Source: Thermoplasmata archaeon (lineage in GTDB: Archaea > Thermoplasmatota > Thermoplasmata > SG8-5 > JAGLSY01). Taken from it: a stretch of 7,402 nt of DNA. The stretch spans positions 1 through 7,402 of the forward strand of contig JAGLSY010000086.1 in assembly GCA_023135545.1 (NCBI GenBank), read 5' to 3'. Positions 6,409 through 7,402 of this stretch are shown here, piece after piece; position 1 is the stretch's first letter; every line of letters starts with the position of its first letter. The notes under the pieces are model-generated. The model was not told the DNA's origin, did not search any database, and worked only from the letters and a program-made list of their open reading frames with translations. The translations under genes were made by a program, and so were the position numbers.

Positions 6409-7059
6409 TCAGGGGATGCAGACATAATTAGATGGAGATATCGTGACCATGACTATGTATTTATTGATGAATACCTGGATGTCCTTGATATTAATATTGG
6501 ATTCTCCCAGCACCCAGCGGGAAAAGCTATTGAAACCATCTATAGAATCAAATTCCAGCAGCATCTTTTCCCTGAAGCACCCCAGGTTAAGGTTTTGTTC
6601 AAGTTTCTTCTGATACTCCTTGACTATTTTTTTTGCAGAATCGAAGGATGAGAGATTTGCATTTATGCAATCATTATCCCTCTTGCCTGAAAAAAGAATG
6701 TCCCAAACAACTTTATTAACCTTCGATTCGAGGTCACCTGATTTAACAATGTAATCCGTCACTCCCATCTTGAAGGCTCTGGCAGCAACCTCCTCATTAC
6801 CAGTTCCTGTGATCATCACCACAGGAATGTTAATGACCATATCCTCCAATTCTCTCATGAACTCAAGCCCCGTCATTGTCGGCATCGAATAATCCAGAAG
6901 GATCAGGTCGTAATCATTGTTGTTAATGGCAAACAGGGCATCCACCCGGCAATCTGCCTCGTCAATTATGATATCTGGCATTTCATTGGAAATATACAGT
7001 CTGATCAGTTTCCTCTGGGGCTTGCTGTCATCTATGAGCAATATCCTCTTGTTCTTCAA
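6409..7059 (-). CDS. Response regulator: receiver (REC) domain plus unrecognised C-terminal domain
   Basis: The 216-residue protein starts with a complete receiver domain (about 1-125): acidic pair D10-D11, phosphoacceptor D56 in LILLDYSMP, switch residue T84 in VVMITGTGNE, and conserved K106 in DYIVKSGD. Phosphotransfer from a histidine kinase onto D56 is expected from the family; no kinase is in the window. Residues about 127-216 begin with a helical linker (FDSAKKIVKEYQKKLEQ) and end in an alpha/beta domain with strands such as IQVFINKYIVMVTIS. I do not recognise it as HTH, GGDEF, HD or CheB/CheY-type, so the output could be protein-protein interaction. The start is TTG at 7059, supported by a Shine-Dalgarno just upstream, an in-frame stop further up, and no ATG or GTG that keeps the DD motif in place. 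Confidence 0.9.
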   Translation of the reverse strand: MKNKRILLIDDSKPQRKLIRLYISNEMPDIIIDEADCRVDALFAINNNDYDLILLDYSMPTMTGLEFMRELEDMVINIPVVMITGTGNEEVAARAFKMGVTDYIVKSGDLESKVNKVVWDILFSGKRDNDCINANLSSFDSAKKIVKEYQKKLEQNLNLGCFREKMLLEFDSIDGFNSFSRWVLGESNINIKDIQVFINKYIVMVTISPSNYVCIP

Positions 7060-7062
7060 GTA

Positions 7063-7070
7063 CTCACCTT
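7063..7070 (-). promoter_or_regulatory. Ribosome binding site supporting the TTG start at 7059
   Basis: On the minus strand AAGGTGAG precedes TAC-TTG, a spacing of 3-4 bases. This is slightly tight but is a good anti-16S match. It is the main evidence for an uncommon TTG start, which would keep translation moderate. Confidence 0.5.
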
Positions 7071-7094
7071 GTGCTATGATGGATAGCCGTTAAA

Positions 7095-7105
7095 CTATTT
7101 TTTAG
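7095..7105 (-). promoter_or_regulatory. Possible TATA-like box of the response-regulator gene
   Basis: The minus strand reads CTAAAAAATAG, centred about 41 bases upstream of the TTG. Transcription start is predicted near 7074, giving a leader of about 15 bases that includes the Shine-Dalgarno. The box is A-rich rather than canonical. Confidence 0.35.
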
Positions 7106-7142
7106 GTAACTATATCTCTAATACTTATTCCTATCACCTGGC

Positions 7143-7158
7143 TTATCAAGGTTGATAA
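7143..7158. promoter_or_regulatory. Perfect inverted repeat TTATCAA-GG-TTGATAA (candidate operator)
   Basis: Two 7-base arms are perfectly complementary across a 2-base centre, the usual size for a dimeric winged-helix or HTH binding site. It lies about 40 bases upstream of the putative response-regulator TATA box. Its right arm also forms part of the adjacent hairpin element (7150-7188), so two alternative structures compete. Confidence 0.4.
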
Positions 7159-7188
7159 TTATCTTGAATCAACCCCAAGCCCCAATAC
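7150..7188 (+). repeat. Hairpin-CCCAAGCCC element, divergent copy
   Basis: GGTTGAT (7150-7156) and ATCAACC (7168-7174) form a perfect 7-bp stem around an 11-base loop, followed directly by CCAAGCCCCAATAC. The box portion matches the copy at 7202-7232 almost exactly, 44 bases downstream. The stem sequence differs from that copy but remains complementary. Confidence 0.5.
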
Positions 7189-7201
7189 GAATGATTCTTT
7201 T

Positions 7202-7232
7202 GGATTATTGAATAATCCCCAAGCCCTAATAC
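7202..7232 (+). repeat. Hairpin-CCCAAGCCC element, best copy
   Basis: GGATTATT-G-AATAATCC (7202-7218) is a perfect 8+1+8 palindrome, followed by CCAAGCCCTAATAC. Positions 7204-7231 match 2547-2574 at 25 of 28 bases in the same orientation. With a one-base centre it is more likely a DNA-binding site or DNA cruciform than a simple RNA hairpin, unless the inner pairs open. Confidence 0.6.
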
Positions 7233-7273
7233 CACAATCTTTAGATTTGTGGATACAGGGCGCAGCACGTATC

Positions 7274-7288
7274 TGGTATGGGCTTGGG
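7274..7288 (-). repeat. Inverted copy of the CCCAAGCCC-ATACCA box
   Basis: On the minus strand this reads CCCAAGCCCATACCA. It is complementary to 7218-7226 and 7229-7234 of the preceding copy, so the two can form a 15-bp stem interrupted by a 2-base bulge (7227-7228). The 39-base loop holds a smaller imperfect hairpin near 7235-7249. Confidence 0.55.
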
Positions 7289-7296
7289 TAGAATTG

Positions 7297-7330
7297 TATT
7301 TGCGTTCTCCAATTGGCCAGTGCGCAAATA
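7297..7330. repeat. Hairpin TATTTGCG...CGCAAATA
   Basis: TATTTGCG (7297-7304) and CGCAAATA (7323-7330) are perfectly complementary 8-base arms around an 18-base loop, which contains the palindrome CCAATTGG (7309-7316). No T-tract follows on the plus strand, so it is a poor terminator and more likely a regulatory site or part of a structured RNA. Confidence 0.4.
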
Positions 7331-7402
7331 TAAATTAAACAATTTTCTGAAAATAATAATATTTCCACAGAAAAATGTTTAATCACAATAAGGGCTCATA
7401 GC

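Larger units (their letters stand above)
7060..7402. other. Gene-free, repeat- and palindrome-rich intergenic stretch at the right edge
   Basis: No convincing protein gene is visible here. A 75-codon minus-strand frame with a GTG start (7159-7386) runs through the repeats and has no plausible Shine-Dalgarno or domain. The stretch contains the response-regulator promoter, a 16-base palindrome (7143-7158), two hairpin-CCCAAGCCC elements, an inverted copy of the box, and another hairpin (7297-7330). AAATATAAATTAA (7326-7338) could be a rightward TATA box for a gene beyond the edge. A structured non-coding RNA is possible but unproven. Confidence 0.5.

Noticed and set aside
6334..6651. A 105-codon plus-strand frame with GGAG a few bases upstream of its ATG
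   Set aside because: Most of it is antisense to the response-regulator C-terminus and it resembles no protein; the upstream GGAG is likely chance.
7150..7288. CRISPR array
   Set aside because: Repeats are too few, imperfect, in mixed orientation, and lack uniform spacers; no cas gene is present.
7159..7386. A 75-codon minus-strand frame with a GTG start
   Set aside because: It runs through three copies of the intergenic repeat, lacks a Shine-Dalgarno, and has no protein-like composition.

Overview
The window looks archaeal and most likely comes from a member of Thermoplasmatota or a close relative; this is inference, with no marker gene to settle it. The evidence is TATA-box-like elements about 25-27 nt upstream of start codons that lack a Shine-Dalgarno (leaderless genes), strong Shine-Dalgarno sites on other genes, heavy use of ATA and AGG codons, a secreted single-pass protein dense in N-glycosylation sequons, and a large ATPase-TPR protein of a type common in such genomes.

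Layout, left to right. (1) Positions 1-2465, minus strand: the first 821 residues of a large STAND/AAA-type ATPase with TPR repeats. Its C-terminus lies outside the window, and an extra roadblock/longin-like domain sits between its Walker A and Walker B motifs. (2) 2569-3300, minus: a membrane-anchored, probably glycosylated surface protein. (3) 3394-4989, minus: a DASS/SLC13 sodium-coupled anion symporter with an unusual histidine-rich N-terminal tail. (4) Divergent from it, 5140-6226, plus: two overlapping genes, a small winged-helix regulator and a 246-residue protein with a Cys-His4 cluster, a charged helical region and a solenoid-like repeat domain. They end at a strong hairpin terminator. 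(5) 6409-7059, minus: a response regulator with an unrecognised C-terminal domain and a TTG start. (6) 7060-7402: about 340 bases without a convincing gene, rich in palindromes and short repeats.

Two patterns link the parts. First, the symporter and the divergent regulator operon share a 150-base control region with several inverted and direct repeats, and both sides encode histidine clusters predicted to be cytoplasmic. This could be a small metal- or pH-linked transport and regulation module. Second, a short element, an AT-rich hairpin followed by a CCCAAGCCC-like box, occurs twice at the right end and once next to the surface-protein gene (28 bases, 25 identical). A further inverted copy of the box at the right end can pair with its neighbour into a long stem. 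The hairpin arms differ between copies but stay complementary, so the fold may be what is conserved. This is the least explained signal in the window.
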